This document shows positions 37,289-45,545 of a stretch of DNA of 64,000 nt, in pieces. The translations under genes were made by a program, and so were the position numbers. A model generated the notes under the pieces. That model was not told the origin of the DNA and made no database searches. It saw nothing but the letters and a program-made list of their open reading frames with translations. Numbering within the stretch: the first letter of the stretch is position 1; every line of letters starts with the position of its first letter. Location: NCBI GenBank assembly GCA_015056905.1, contig SVFI01000005.1, forward strand, positions 62,001 to 126,000. The letters are read 5' to 3'. The DNA comes from Lachnospiraceae bacterium. GTDB lineage: Bacteria; Bacillota; Clostridia; Lachnospirales; Lachnospiraceae.

Positions 37289-38071
37289 TTATACGATTCT
37301 GAACGGACTTTCCGGTTTCTGCATGATAACCTCCACGTCCGCCATTTCTCTTTTGATATACTCTTCCATATACGGCACAAAAATCTGCTCCAGTCCAAAA
37401 TGACCTGCGTCAATAACAGCCATTCCTCTCTCCAGAGCATCGATACCGTCGTGATGGTCAATATCCCCCGTAATAAGCACATCCGCACCTTTGCCGAGTG
37501 CGGCACCAATCATCGACTTACCTGAACCCGGAGAAATCGCTGCCGTCTCAACCTCCGTATCCACCTCACCGAACACCTTCACCCATTCGATTCCGAATGC
37601 TTTTTTCACATACGCGGCGCATTCGTCCAATGTCATAATCTGCGGAAGCTTCCCAAAACGCCCGAAACCTTCTTTCGCAATCTCATCCTCAAACGTGATT
37701 TCAAGTACCTCACGTTTTTTCAGATGCAGAATATCCGCTGCCGCATCCGCCATCCCCATCACATCAAAATTCGTATGCATTGCATAATAGCAGATATCAT
37801 TTTGAATCAATGTCATAATTCTTCTTCCGACAAAGTCATCGGAATTAACTTTTTTAATCCCTTTAAAAATAAGCGGATGATGTGTCAGAAGCATATCCGC
37901 ATTCAGACGGACCGCCTCCTCTATCGTCTTCGTCGTCGCATCAAGTGCAATATATATCCGCTTAATTTCCTTATCTTTTCGTCCTGCCAAAAGTCCCGGG
38001 TTATCCCAGCCTTCGGCGTACGAAAGCGGTGAAAGTTCTTCCAGTTTACGAATCACATCTTCACAGCGCAT
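37289..38071 (-). CDS. Nif3-like dinuclear metal-centre protein
   Basis: 260 residues. The metal-binding pattern is visible: WDNPGLL near the start, LLTHHPLIF (two His), HTNFD, and near the C-terminus GDIDHHDGIDALERGMAVIDAGHFGLE with the last His and Glu ligands. Nif3 proteins are conserved and often annotated as GTP cyclohydrolase I type 2, but their physiological reaction is not settled. It follows trmK by 14 bases, a very common order in Firmicutes. Confidence 0.93.
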   Translation of the reverse strand: MRCEDVIRKLEELSPLSYAEGWDNPGLLAGRKDKEIKRIYIALDATTKTIEEAVRLNADMLLTHHPLIFKGIKKVNSDDFVGRRIMTLIQNDICYYAMHTNFDVMGMADAAADILHLKKREVLEITFEDEIAKEGFGRFGKLPQIMTLDECAAYVKKAFGIEWVKVFGEVDTEVETAAISPGSGKSMIGAALGKGADVLITGDIDHHDGIDALERGMAVIDAGHFGLEQIFVPYMEEYIKREMADVEVIMQKPESPFRIV

Positions 38072-38085
38072 ATGTATCCCCCTTC

Positions 38086-38799
38086 CTAAAAAAGAGCCTC
38101 GGCTCTTTTCAGAAATTCCAGTTTCTCTGTAACCTCTTTATCTCCGCTCTGCCGTTTCTCCATCTCCGCTATAATATGCTCGAACTTACCGATTTCGCGG
38201 AGCAGAAACTCGTGCAGGACGGGATGTCTGTCTGCAAGTAAACAAGGTCCGAACGCATCAGAGAGCATGTTTTCATAATCGACATCTTCCCTGCGCATTC
38301 CCTTGTAACAGGCTTTCATCATCGGGTAGTACTTTCCTTCCTCAAAGACCATTTTTTCTTCCGTAATCACATACTCGTTTTCACGCAAAAATCTGCGGAA
38401 GGACTGCAAATCAGATTGCGGTTGCAATACCAACTCCGAAATGTATAACTCCCTGGCAAGTGCTTCGGAAAGAATCTTTTCCATTAACTTCCCGCCCATT
38501 CCTGCAAGCACTACCGTATCGACACAATCCTCCTTCGTGACAAGTGCAAGTCCGTCCGAAAGCCTGAGTTCTATGTAAGCCCCCATTCCATAATCATCCA
38601 CATGCTCTTTTGCCCGCGCGAGCGGTCCCTTGTTGACATCCATCGCGATTACCCGCTCCGCTATCCCGCGTTGCACAAGATAAATCGAAACGAAACCGTG
38701 ATCACAGCCGACATCTGCCACTTTTCCGCCCTTTGTCACGAGAGATACAACCGAAGACAATCTCTCTGAAAGCTCTATCTTTCTATCATATTTTGCCAT
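38086..38799 (-). CDS. trmK: tRNA (adenine22-N1)-methyltransferase
   Basis: 237 residues. An N-terminal Rossmann-like domain with SAM loop VADVGCDHGFVSIYL, AMDVNKGPL, and the catalytic-loop region VVLAGMGGKLM; the C-terminus is a coiled helical pair, as in Bacillus TrmK. It methylates N1 of A22 in tRNA. Its ATG shares one base with the rpoD stop (TAATG), so translation is coupled. Confidence 0.93.
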   Translation of the reverse strand: MAKYDRKIELSERLSSVVSLVTKGGKVADVGCDHGFVSIYLVQRGIAERVIAMDVNKGPLARAKEHVDDYGMGAYIELRLSDGLALVTKEDCVDTVVLAGMGGKLMEKILSEALARELYISELVLQPQSDLQSFRRFLRENEYVITEEKMVFEEGKYYPMMKACYKGMRREDVDYENMLSDAFGPCLLADRHPVLHEFLLREIGKFEHIIAEMEKRQSGDKEVTEKLEFLKRAEALF

Positions 38800-39908
38800 T
38801 AGTCCAAATAATCCTTTAATTTACGGCTTCTGCTCGGATGGCGAAGCTTACGGAGGGCTTTTGCTTCAATCTGACGGATACGCTCACGTGTTACATTAAA
38901 CTCGCGACCGACTTCCTCCAGCGTTCTTGCTCTTCCGTCATCGAGACCGAAACGAAGCTTTAATACTTTCTGCTCTCTTTCCGTCAGTGTATCCAACACC
39001 TCATTGAGCTGTTCACGGAGTAACGTAAATGCAGCAGCATCCGCCGGAACTGGCACATTGTCGTCCTGAATGAAGTCTCCGAGATGTGAATCTTCCTCCT
39101 CACCGATAGGTGTCTCAAGCGACACCGGTTCCTGAGAAATCTTTAAAATTTCGCGCACTCTGTCCACAGGCATATTCATCTCAACTGCAATTTCCTCCGG
39201 GGAAGGCTCTCTTCCAAGTTCCTGAAGAAGCTGGCGGCTGACACGAATCAGCTTGTTAATGGTTTCTACCATATGCACCGGAATACGGATGGTTCTTGCT
39301 TGGTCCGCAATCGCTCTCGTGATGGCCTGACGAATCCACCATGTTGCATACGTGGAGAACTTGTATCCCTTACGGTAATCAAATTTTTCAACGGCTTTGA
39401 TGAGACCTAAGTTACCTTCCTGAATCAGGTCGAGGAATAACATACCACGGCCCACATATCTCTTGGCAATACTTACAACCAGTCGAAGATTGGCTTCCGC
39501 AAGCTTTTTCTTGGCCTCCTCATCTCCCTCTTCCATTTTCTGTGCGAGTTCGATTTCTTCCTCAGCACTTAAAAGCGGAACCTTACCGATTTCTTTCAGA
39601 TACATTCTGACAGGGTCCTCAATGCTGACACCGTCCGGAACCGAAAGGTCGATATTTTCCACATCCACCTCTTCTTCCTCTGCCAAAAGAAGTTCCTCAT
39701 CCGGCTCGTCCTCCTCCGTAATACGAAGAACATCGACTCCGCTATGCTCAAGGAATTCCACAACCTTTTCAAGCTGCTCGTCCTCCAAAGAAAGCTCATT
39801 GAAAAAATCAATTACTTCCTGATATTCAAGTACATTTTTTTTCTTTTTTGCGAGAGCTACAATGTCTTTGAGCTTCTCGTCAAATTTTGCCTGTGTGTTT
39901 TCGTCCAT
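38799..39908 (-). CDS. rpoD: Primary sigma factor SigA/RpoD
   Basis: 369 residues. Region 1.1 is short and acidic; region 1.2-2.4 contains [22 protein letters not shown] and [13 protein letters not shown] (-10 recognition); region 3 and region 4.2 ([21 protein letters not shown]) follow. The start at 39908 is preceded by GGAGG at 11 bases; an ATG at 39926 lacks a site. It is the main sigma factor, in the widely conserved dnaG-rpoD pair. Confidence 0.97.
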   Translation of the reverse strand: MDENTQAKFDEKLKDIVALAKKKKNVLEYQEVIDFFNELSLEDEQLEKVVEFLEHSGVDVLRITEEDEPDEELLLAEEEEVDVENIDLSVPDGVSIEDPVRMYLKEIGKVPLLSAEEEIELAQKMEEGDEEAKKKLAEANLRLVVSIAKRYVGRGMLFLDLIQEGNLGLIKAVEKFDYRKGYKFSTYATWWIRQAITRAIADQARTIRIPVHMVETINKLIRVSRQLLQELGREPSPEEIAVEMNMPVDRVREILKISQEPVSLETPIGEEEDSHLGDFIQDDNVPVPADAAAFTLLREQLNEVLDTLTEREQKVLKLRFGLDDGRARTLEEVGREFNVTRERIRQIEAKALRKLRHPSRSRKLKDYLD

Positions 39909-39945
39909 TCTTTTTCCATCCTCCATTTATGTATCTATTTTGTCC

Positions 39946-41742
39946 TTATTCAAGGGAAATATGCGTTTTGGCAAGCACTTCCAGCTCCTTTTTCGCCGTA
40001 ATTGCGCGGTTTAGTGCCTCAATATCTCTCCCCGACTGCTCCATATGATGCTCATATGAATTTTGTTTCACCTTCATCACAATATCGTGAAATGCCTTTT
40101 CCATATCCGCCAGGCTCTGCGGGGAATCATCCTCATCTCTTCCCATATGCTCAAGTTTCGTATTGAAAAGCTGTGCCACTTCGCGCTGCTGCTCTTCCTC
40201 CGTAAACATGCTGATAATGCCCGCCGGATTCAGATTTCCTTCCTCCAGTTCACGGAACATAATTTCCGCCACCTTCCGGTACAATTCTGTCGTAAAGTCC
40301 TGCGGTGAAATATATTGTTTCACCTGCGTATAAACTTTCGGATAATCGGAAATCCACGTCAGTAGAAGCCGTTGCATTTTCGCACTGCTCTCCTGCGGCG
40401 TCGTCTTCTTGGTCACCGTCGGTTTCGGACGGACAACTCCGCTTCCCATACCTTCACGGGACGCATAACCGATGACAAGCTTTTTCATACTCTCCAATGA
40501 GATGTTGTACTTACGGGCAATCGCATCCATGTAATTGTCTCGCTCGACCTCCTCCGAAAAGTGACAAAGCTTACGGGCAATCTCATTGTAAAACTTCGTC
40601 TTACTTTCCGGGTCAGCAAGATCATAATCTCTCTGCATCATCCGTATCTCATAAAAGAAGCTGTTCTCCGCAGCATCAAGTCTCTTTTGAAACTCTTCCG
40701 CTCCCATATTTTTGATAAATTCATCCGGGTCCTTATACGGCTCAAGATTTAATACCTTTCCCGAAATTCCCGCTTCTTTCAAAATACCTATGGCACGGAG
40801 CGCCGCCTTGACACCCGCCCCGTCACTGTCATAAGAAAGTATGACGTTTTCCGCGTACCGGCGAATCAGATTAGCTTGTCCGCTTGTAAATGACGTTCCC
40901 AGCGATGCAACCGCCTGCGTAAATCCCGCCTGATGCATCGCAATGACATCCATATATCCTTCGCAGATAATCATATTGTTTTTGCGCGATGTCCGCGCAT
41001 AGTTAAGTCCATATAAATTACGACTCTTATCAAACACGGGCGTCTCCGGTGAGTTCAAATACTTCGGTTCCCCTTCCCCCATCACCCGGCCGCCGAATCC
41101 GATGACGCGATGATTGCTGTCCTGAATCGGGAACATCACTCGATTCCAGAATTTATCACTCATTCCGTATTTTTCATTGAAGACAGCGACTCCCGCCTCA
41201 CGAATGAGTTCATCGGAAAACCCTTTGTGTTTTAAATAATTACAAAGGTCATTGCTCGTCTTATTTGAGTAACCCAGAGCAAACTTTTTCATTGTCTCGT
41301 CCGTCAGCATACGATTTTTGAAATAATCCATACCGACTCTGCCCTGCGGACTGCGAAGCTGATAATAAAAATAGTTCGCAGATTCCTTGTTGATATCAAG
41401 AAGCTTCTGTCTACGGTTCTCTCTCGCACGATTTTCCTTAGAATCTTCAAACTCCGGAAGCTGTACCCCCGCCTTATCCGCAAGCATTTTAATTGCCTCG
41501 CCGAAGCTGTAATTTTCGTAGTTCATAATGAACGTGAACACATTACCGCCCGCACCGCAACCGAAACAGTAGTACATCTGCTTTCCGGAACTCACAGAAA
41601 AAGAGGCAGATTTTTCATTGTGGAACGGACAAAGTCCGAAATAGTTTCCGCCCTTTTTTTTCAGACTGACATAGCCCGAAATAATATCAACAATATCATT
41701 TTTTAATCTGACTTCTTCTACAATTTCTTCCGGGTAATACAT
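39946..41742 (-). CDS. dnaG: DNA primase
   Basis: 598 residues. N-terminal zinc-binding domain with CPFHNEKSASFSV and CFGCGAGGNV; TOPRIM core with EGYMDVIAMHQAG and YDSDGAGVKA; the C-terminal DnaB-interaction part is less conserved. It makes RNA primers for replication. GGAG precedes the ATG. It forms part of the dgt-dnaG-rpoD-trmK-Nif3-kinase transcription unit, with 22 bases separating it from dgt. Confidence 0.97.
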   Translation of the reverse strand: MYYPEEIVEEVRLKNDIVDIISGYVSLKKKGGNYFGLCPFHNEKSASFSVSSGKQMYYCFGCGAGGNVFTFIMNYENYSFGEAIKMLADKAGVQLPEFEDSKENRARENRRQKLLDINKESANYFYYQLRSPQGRVGMDYFKNRMLTDETMKKFALGYSNKTSNDLCNYLKHKGFSDELIREAGVAVFNEKYGMSDKFWNRVMFPIQDSNHRVIGFGGRVMGEGEPKYLNSPETPVFDKSRNLYGLNYARTSRKNNMIICEGYMDVIAMHQAGFTQAVASLGTSFTSGQANLIRRYAENVILSYDSDGAGVKAALRAIGILKEAGISGKVLNLEPYKDPDEFIKNMGAEEFQKRLDAAENSFFYEIRMMQRDYDLADPESKTKFYNEIARKLCHFSEEVERDNYMDAIARKYNISLESMKKLVIGYASREGMGSGVVRPKPTVTKKTTPQESSAKMQRLLLTWISDYPKVYTQVKQYISPQDFTTELYRKVAEIMFRELEEGNLNPAGIISMFTEEEQQREVAQLFNTKLEHMGRDEDDSPQSLADMEKAFHDIVMKVKQNSYEHHMEQSGRDIEALNRAITAKKELEVLAKTHISLE

Positions 41743-41764
41743 GTTTTCTCCATCTACCTACTGT

Positions 41765-42772
41765 TTAGCCGTGCCACGTCTTCGGAATATAAATTTCCTC
41801 ATATTTGGAAATTGCAAACCGGTCTGTCATAGCACCAACATAATCACAAACGATTCGTTCCTTCGTTGTTCCGTCACGTTCCATCAAATCAAGCATATGT
41901 CTCGGAATCAAATCGATATTCTTCAAATAATACTCATATAACGTAATCATCAGATTTTCCGCCTTACTCTCTTCTGCCTTGGCAACCGGATTCTGATACA
42001 CATTTTCAAACATAAATTCACGCAATTCTTTCATTGCCTGCGCCACCGGCTCCGACATCGAAACATCGTCCGTTCCGGCGCTGTGCGTTACAATGTCATG
42101 GATAAAATGGTCAAGCCTTTCACCGTGCGTATATCCGATGACATCACCGATGCTTTTCGGAACATCCGAATCTTTCAAAATTCCCGCGCGGATGGCATCA
42201 TCCATATCGTGATGAATGTAGGCAATCTTGTCGGAAAACCGTACAATCTTTCCTTCTAACGTAGCCGGCTCATTTTTCGTCTGATGGTTCAAAATACCAT
42301 CGCGCACTTCCCACGTCAAATTCAGTCCGAGGCCGTTCTTCTCAAGGACGTCCACGGTTCGCACACTCTGCTCGCTATGCACAAATCCACATGGCGAAAC
42401 GAGATTCAGCGCTCTCTCTCCTGCGTGACCGAAAGGCGTATGCCCAAGGTCGTGACCGAGCGCAATCGCCTCCACCAAATCCTCATTGAGCCGAAGCGCT
42501 TTGGCAATCGTTCTTGCATTCTGCGAAACCTCAAGCGTATGAGTCAATCTTGTCCTGTAATGGTCGCCGTCCGGTGTCAAAAACACCTGCGTCTTGTCTT
42601 TCAGGCGACGGAACGACTTACTGTGCAAAATTCTGTCCCTGTCTCTTTGAAATACGGGCCGAATGTCACACTGAGTCTCCTCCCGCAGGCGCCCTCTGGA
42701 ATTTTTACTCAGACACGCGTAAGGGCTTAAATTGGCACATTCCATTTGTTCCAGATTTTCTCTAATTGTCAT
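41765..42772 (-). CDS. dgt: dGTP triphosphohydrolase-like HD protein
   Basis: 335 residues. Characteristic RRLKDKTQVF, TRLTHTLEVSQ, HDLGHTPFGHAGE and a later ISDKIAYIHHDMDDA-like stretch (here FSDKIAYIHHDMDDA) give the His/Asp metal set. These enzymes release tripolyphosphate from dNTPs and keep nucleotide pools in balance. The start at 42772 follows GAAGGAG by five bases; a start at 42787 is less likely. It is the first gene of the dnaG-rpoD operon. Confidence 0.93.
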   Translation of the reverse strand: MTIRENLEQMECANLSPYACLSKNSRGRLREETQCDIRPVFQRDRDRILHSKSFRRLKDKTQVFLTPDGDHYRTRLTHTLEVSQNARTIAKALRLNEDLVEAIALGHDLGHTPFGHAGERALNLVSPCGFVHSEQSVRTVDVLEKNGLGLNLTWEVRDGILNHQTKNEPATLEGKIVRFSDKIAYIHHDMDDAIRAGILKDSDVPKSIGDVIGYTHGERLDHFIHDIVTHSAGTDDVSMSEPVAQAMKELREFMFENVYQNPVAKAEESKAENLMITLYEYYLKNIDLIPRHMLDLMERDGTTKERIVCDYVGAMTDRFAISKYEEIYIPKTWHG

Positions 42773-42905
42773 GGGTACTCCTTCCATCCACAGACATAAA
42801 CATTTCCTCTAATTCTAATTTTCTGCGCTTGTGCTTTTTTTCCTTTTTTTATTTTGAGAAATTTATGGAATTTCGGATATGGCGCAGAATGTTTCATAGA
42901 AATGA

Positions 42906-42931
42906 AAAAGCCCCGTAAACACGGGGCTTTT
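42906..42931 (-). terminator. Terminator of tRNA-Leu(CAG)
   Basis: An 11-bp stem, AAAAGCCCCGT (42906-42916) with ACGGGGCTTTT (42921-42931), four-base loop, located just after the tRNA 3' end on the minus strand. Confidence 0.9.
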
Positions 42932-42935
42932 GTTA

Positions 42936-43019
42936 TGCAGGAGATGGGACTTGAACCCACACGATATTGCTACCACAGGCACCTGAAGCCTGCGCGTCTG
43001 CCAATTCCGCCACTCCTGC
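42936..43019 (-). tRNA. tRNA-Leu (anticodon CAG)
   Basis: 84 bases with a leucine-type long variable arm. Acceptor stem GCAGGAG/CTCCTGC, anticodon arm CAGGC-TTCAGGT-GCCTG with anticodon CAG reading CUG, T arm GTGGGTTCAAGTCCCAT. CCA is not encoded. A promoter TTGACA-N17-TAGAAT lies at 43031-43059 on the same strand. Confidence 0.95.
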
Positions 43020-43030
43020 GCGCAAAACAT

Positions 43031-43059
43031 ATTCTATCGTTTTTTACTTGTAATGTCAA
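43031..43059 (-). promoter_or_regulatory. Promoter of tRNA-Leu(CAG)
   Basis: Perfect -35 TTGACA (43054-43059), 17-base spacer and TAGAAT (43031-43036), 12 bases before the tRNA. Confidence 0.85.
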
Positions 43060-43100
43060 TGGTATTTTGGGAATTTTTGCTTTGCGAATCCGCATCCGTC

Positions 43101-43135
43101 AAAAAAACGATTCCTACCTTCACAGATAGGAACCG
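43101..43135 (-). terminator. Terminator after the FliD-like gene
   Basis: On the minus strand CGGTTCCTA and TAGGAATCG pair (43108-43116 with 43127-43135, one G-U), followed by seven T bases. Confidence 0.85.
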
Positions 43136-43179
43136 TCCCTTTTCTTCCATAAAATTCAAATTCTGTCGCCATTTCCTGT

Positions 43180-43986
43180 TTAGAACATATTATCAAACAG
43201 GTAACCGCTGGATGAGTAGGAATTGTTATACAGCGCATTCTGTGCGTAGATTCCGCTCGTCTTAGCTGCATCTTCCTTTGCATACATATTGATGAAGGAC
43301 GCCTTGGTCTGCACATTGTACGCATAAGATGTTACACCGTTCATCATCGTCTTCACAGAGCTCATATCCGCTTCCTTAAACTTCTTCTCATCAATAGATA
43401 ACTTGTTATCCTCACCAATGCTGATACCAATCTTGCCAAGCATATCTTCGTTTGCAGCCGTCATGGTTGTCATGTTCGCTCCAGTAGAAAGAACGCGGGT
43501 GTTGTCTGACTTACCTGCTGCTGTAAGCACGCTGTTGTAAGCATCTACAAACTCGGACACTTTCTTGTAAATCGCATCCTTGTCATATCCCTTCGTCGTT
43601 GTCTCAACACCGTTCTCATCCTTCGTGGTGATATCCTTCTCCACAAATAATGAATCTTTACCTGTCGTCGTAAGGTCTGCCGCTGCACTCGCAAGCTTAT
43701 CGCTGCTGCTCTTAAGCGCCGTGATTGTCGTCGCCTGATCCGTGCTGCTTCCGCTCACAAGCTTATTTACCGCACTGCTCTTACCCGAACCGTCATCGCT
43801 GCCCTGTGAGTAATACGCCTTCATCAGTTTGCCGTAACTTCCGCTCTTAATCAGAGCATAATCTGACAACGAAAAAGAAGAACCGGACGTTCCGCCGAAA
43901 ATGCTGCTCGTCACATTGTTGCTTCTTGTCGGAAGGCTTGAAAACAACATCGAATAATCCGTTTTTGCCGAAATGTTAATTGCCAT
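43180..43986 (-). CDS. Protein resembling the C-terminal part of flagellar cap FliD
   Basis: 268 residues, Ser/Thr/Asn-rich, no signal peptide. The part from about residue 135 to 235 (KVSEFVDAYNSVLTAAG, then LGKIGISIGEDNKLSIDEKKFKEAD) has the order of the FliD C-terminal D0/D1 helices, which is also seen in stand-alone proteins of unknown function. No flagellar structural genes are near, apart from the FliB-like gene at 46759. The start at 43986 follows GGAG by eight bases. It could be an exported filament-like protein, but this is inference. Confidence 0.7.
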   Translation of the reverse strand: MAINISAKTDYSMLFSSLPTRSNNVTSSIFGGTSGSSFSLSDYALIKSGSYGKLMKAYYSQGSDDGSGKSSAVNKLVSGSSTDQATTITALKSSSDKLASAAADLTTTGKDSLFVEKDITTKDENGVETTTKGYDKDAIYKKVSEFVDAYNSVLTAAGKSDNTRVLSTGANMTTMTAANEDMLGKIGISIGEDNKLSIDEKKFKEADMSSVKTMMNGVTSYAYNVQTKASFINMYAKEDAAKTSGIYAQNALYNNSYSSSGYLFDNMF

Positions 43987-44183
43987 CTCCATCACTCCTT
44001 TGATTACCGAAAAGAAATCTTCCTTGATTTCTAAGCATAGTTAGTCATGTTCTTATCATAATTATCGTTCATTTTACAGGAATTGGCAAGAGTTTTTATG
44101 TATATTTTTTATTCTTTTCGCGCCCAAAATCAAGCTTTTCACAACATCGACTCAATTTTTTTCAAAAAAATTCTTTTTTCATG

Positions 44184-44212
44184 TTGACACCTTTGCCCGA
44201 AAATGATATTAT
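44184..44212 (+). promoter_or_regulatory. Promoter of tRNA-Leu(AAG)
   Basis: TTGACA (44184-44189), 17-base spacer and TATTAT (44207-44212), 38 bases before the tRNA. The AT-rich stretch just before (44100-44180) holds no gene. Confidence 0.85.
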
Positions 44213-44250
44213 ACTAATCGCGGCGTGACAAACACACCGCTCCATAAAAC

Positions 44251-44335
44251 GCGGAAGTGTCGGAACTGGCAGACGAGCAAGACTAAGGATCTTGTAAGCA
44301 TTGCGCTTGTGTGGGTTCAAGTCCCATCTTCCGCA
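44251..44335 (+). tRNA. tRNA-Leu (anticodon AAG)
   Basis: 85 bases: acceptor GCGGAAG/CTTCCGC, anticodon arm CAAGA-CTAAGGA-TCTTG with anticodon AAG, variable arm AAGC/GCTT, T arm GTGGGTTCAAGTCCCAT. No CCA encoded. It is followed by a hairpin terminator (44350-44386). Its last 21 bases plus the next base recur at 44994-45015. Confidence 0.93.
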
Positions 44336-44349
44336 GGAAGTTATAAATG

Positions 44350-44386
44350 CGATAAATACTACGAAATGCAGTATTTATCGTATTTT
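44350..44386 (+). terminator. Terminator of tRNA-Leu(AAG)
   Basis: CGATAAATACT (44350-44360) pairs with AGTATTTATCG (44370-44380), 9-base loop, then TATTTTTT. Confidence 0.88.
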
Positions 44387-44564
44387 TTGTGTTTGGGTGT
44401 ATCAAAAAAGAAGCGTAAAAATGTTTACACTTTTTTACACTCTCAGTTTGGTGCGACATTCAGCGTCTTCTCAAGTTCCATGCGCTTTTGTTCATCGGAA
44501 TATCTCGAGAAACACTTCTTTGATAACTTCGCATTTGGTATAATATCCTATACTTATTTTCCCC

Positions 44565-44593
44565 TTGCTTCCACTCAAATCATATGCTACACT
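44565..44593 (+). promoter_or_regulatory. Promoter of the antisense (antitoxin) RNA
   Basis: TTGCTT (44565-44570), 17-base spacer and TACACT (44588-44593); transcription would start near 44600. Confidence 0.6.
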
Positions 44594-44599
44594 ATAAAC

Positions 44600-44686
44600 A
44601 CAAAAAGGAGCAACCGCCCAAAGTGGTTAGCCTCTGAGGTTACTAAAAACGCTACTCGTCGGCCAAGACAAGAGTGGCGTTTTTAT
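44600..44686 (+). ncRNA. Probable antitoxin RNA of the holin-like toxin
   Basis: A short plus-strand transcript is predicted from the promoter at 44565-44593 to a terminator formed by AAAAACGCTACTC (44645-44657) and GAGTGGCGTTTTT (44671-44683, one mismatch pair). It runs into the 3' end of the toxin mRNA from the other strand. The 5' part (CAACCGCCCAAAGTGGTTAG) also forms a small hairpin. The convergent, overlapping layout is that of TxpA/RatA- and BsrE/SR5-type pairs. Confidence 0.65.
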
Positions 44687-44778
44687 TTTCGCTTGTTATT
44701 CCTATCTATATAGGCAAGCAGTGCAATAACGAACATTCCAAACGCTATCATCAATGATATTGCTTCATATGTACGCAT
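44683..44778 (-). CDS. Putative holin-like toxin (type I toxin-antitoxin)
   Basis: 31 residues, MRTYEAISLMIAFGMFVIAL then LAYIDRNNKRK: a short charged head, one membrane helix and a basic tail, the form of the Firmicutes holin-like toxin family (PF16935). GGGAGGTGG stands seven bases before the ATG. The peptide should insert in the cytoplasmic membrane and depolarise it if made in excess. The stop lies within the shared terminator with the antisense RNA at 44600-44686. It is inside the element bounded by the tRNA-Leu repeat. Confidence 0.9.
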   Translation of the reverse strand: MRTYEAISLMIAFGMFVIALLAYIDRNNKRK

Positions 44779-44875
44779 ACGCACCACCTCCCTTCTGATT
44801 CAGTACGGGAGGCTACCACCTTGTACACGGTTACTCCATATAGAAATCTTAATATAGACGTTTGCCTAATTCAAT

Positions 44876-44930
44876 CCCCCTCTTTTGGTGTTTTTGAGGG
44901 ACGATTTTTGTGAATGTTATACAATTTTTA
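44876..44930. repeat. Second copy of the hairpin repeat found downstream of folP
   Basis: CCCTC (44878-44882) pairs with GAGGG (44896-44900) around a loop containing GGTGTTTTT, followed by TTTGTGAAT and a TACAA half. The copy at 11249-11305 has the same order with a compensating CTT/AAG stem. Here it lies upstream of the toxin on the minus strand. Confidence 0.65.
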
Positions 44931-45177
44931 CACACCCCTAGTCAGCACTCCTGCAATCTCCTTTCTGTGCGGGTTTGCGGGGAGCGGTACTCTGTTCAAG
45001 TCCCATCTTCCGCAGTAAAATTTAAGGAGTTATCAGAGATGATAACCCCTTATTACTTTTCATAGGCAGCAGAAATAGTTTTAATTTATTCATCTATTAG
45101 ACAACCAGAAGTTTGCCTTTGGTTATGAGCCGAAAATCTCTGGGCAGACGGCTTTAAAATCTATTTTTGAAACAATT

Positions 45178-45377
45178 GGATAAAAAATACAAAAGTTCAA
45201 TTCTTATCCTATTTATTTAATATAAAATCGCCTTGTGCTCATATTATGTAAACCAGCTTTGAGATAAAATCACAAAAAACTGTCACTTTATCCTATTATA
45301 TCTTTGCATCTCGTATAGCTACCTCGAAAAAACGTCGTTTTTCCAGGATAAAATGCTTAAAAACCCCCAGTTTATCC
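45178..45377. repeat. Three inverted-hexamer units at an 84-bp period
   Basis: GGATAA (45178-45183)/TTATCC (45204-45209); AGATAA (45262-45267)/TTATCC (45288-45293); GGATAA (45346-45351)/TTATCC (45372-45377). Each pair encloses 20 bases with a central A-run, and the units recur every 84 bases exactly. The 52-base sequences between units are unrelated. No reading frame of note crosses the region. Confidence 0.75.
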
Positions 45378-45436
45378 TAACATCGCACAAATCAGAGGCA
45401 TGATTGCTCCGTCAAATTAAAACATTTAACTCTATA

Positions 45437-45500
45437 CTTCCATTCAAATTCTACGTCATACCTTAAACACAAAAAACAACTGCCCTAAGTGCTATACCTA
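45437..45500 (+). other. Decayed copy of the antitoxin RNA promoter and 5' region
   Basis: About 64 bases match 44566-44629 with scattered changes (shared cores TTCCA.TCAAAT, AAACACAAAAA, GCCC.AAGTG and CCT). The -10 region has been lost and no toxin or terminator follows, so it is a relic. Confidence 0.6.
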
Positions 45501-45545
45501 TAACAATCTTCTTAAACTAAAAAACTCACAAAACAAATAAAACCA

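Larger units (their letters stand above)
44315..45015. mobile_element. Remnant element bounded by a 22-bp repeat of the tRNA-Leu 3' end
   Basis: The 22-base string ending the tRNA gene (44315-44336, GTTCAAGTCCCATCTTCCGC and AG) is repeated exactly at 44994-45015. This is the arrangement left by site-specific integration at a tRNA 3' end (attL/attR). The 679-bp interval contains the type I toxin locus and an untranslatable minus-strand frame (about 44452-44553) ending in a helical basic/acidic tail that might be an integrase end. No intact integrase is present. Confidence 0.65.

Noticed and set aside
45085-45183. Plus-strand frame with coding-like residues (ending GYEPKISGQTALKSIFETIG)
   Set aside because: Only about 30 codons after a stop, no start codon; may be a relic but cannot be assigned.
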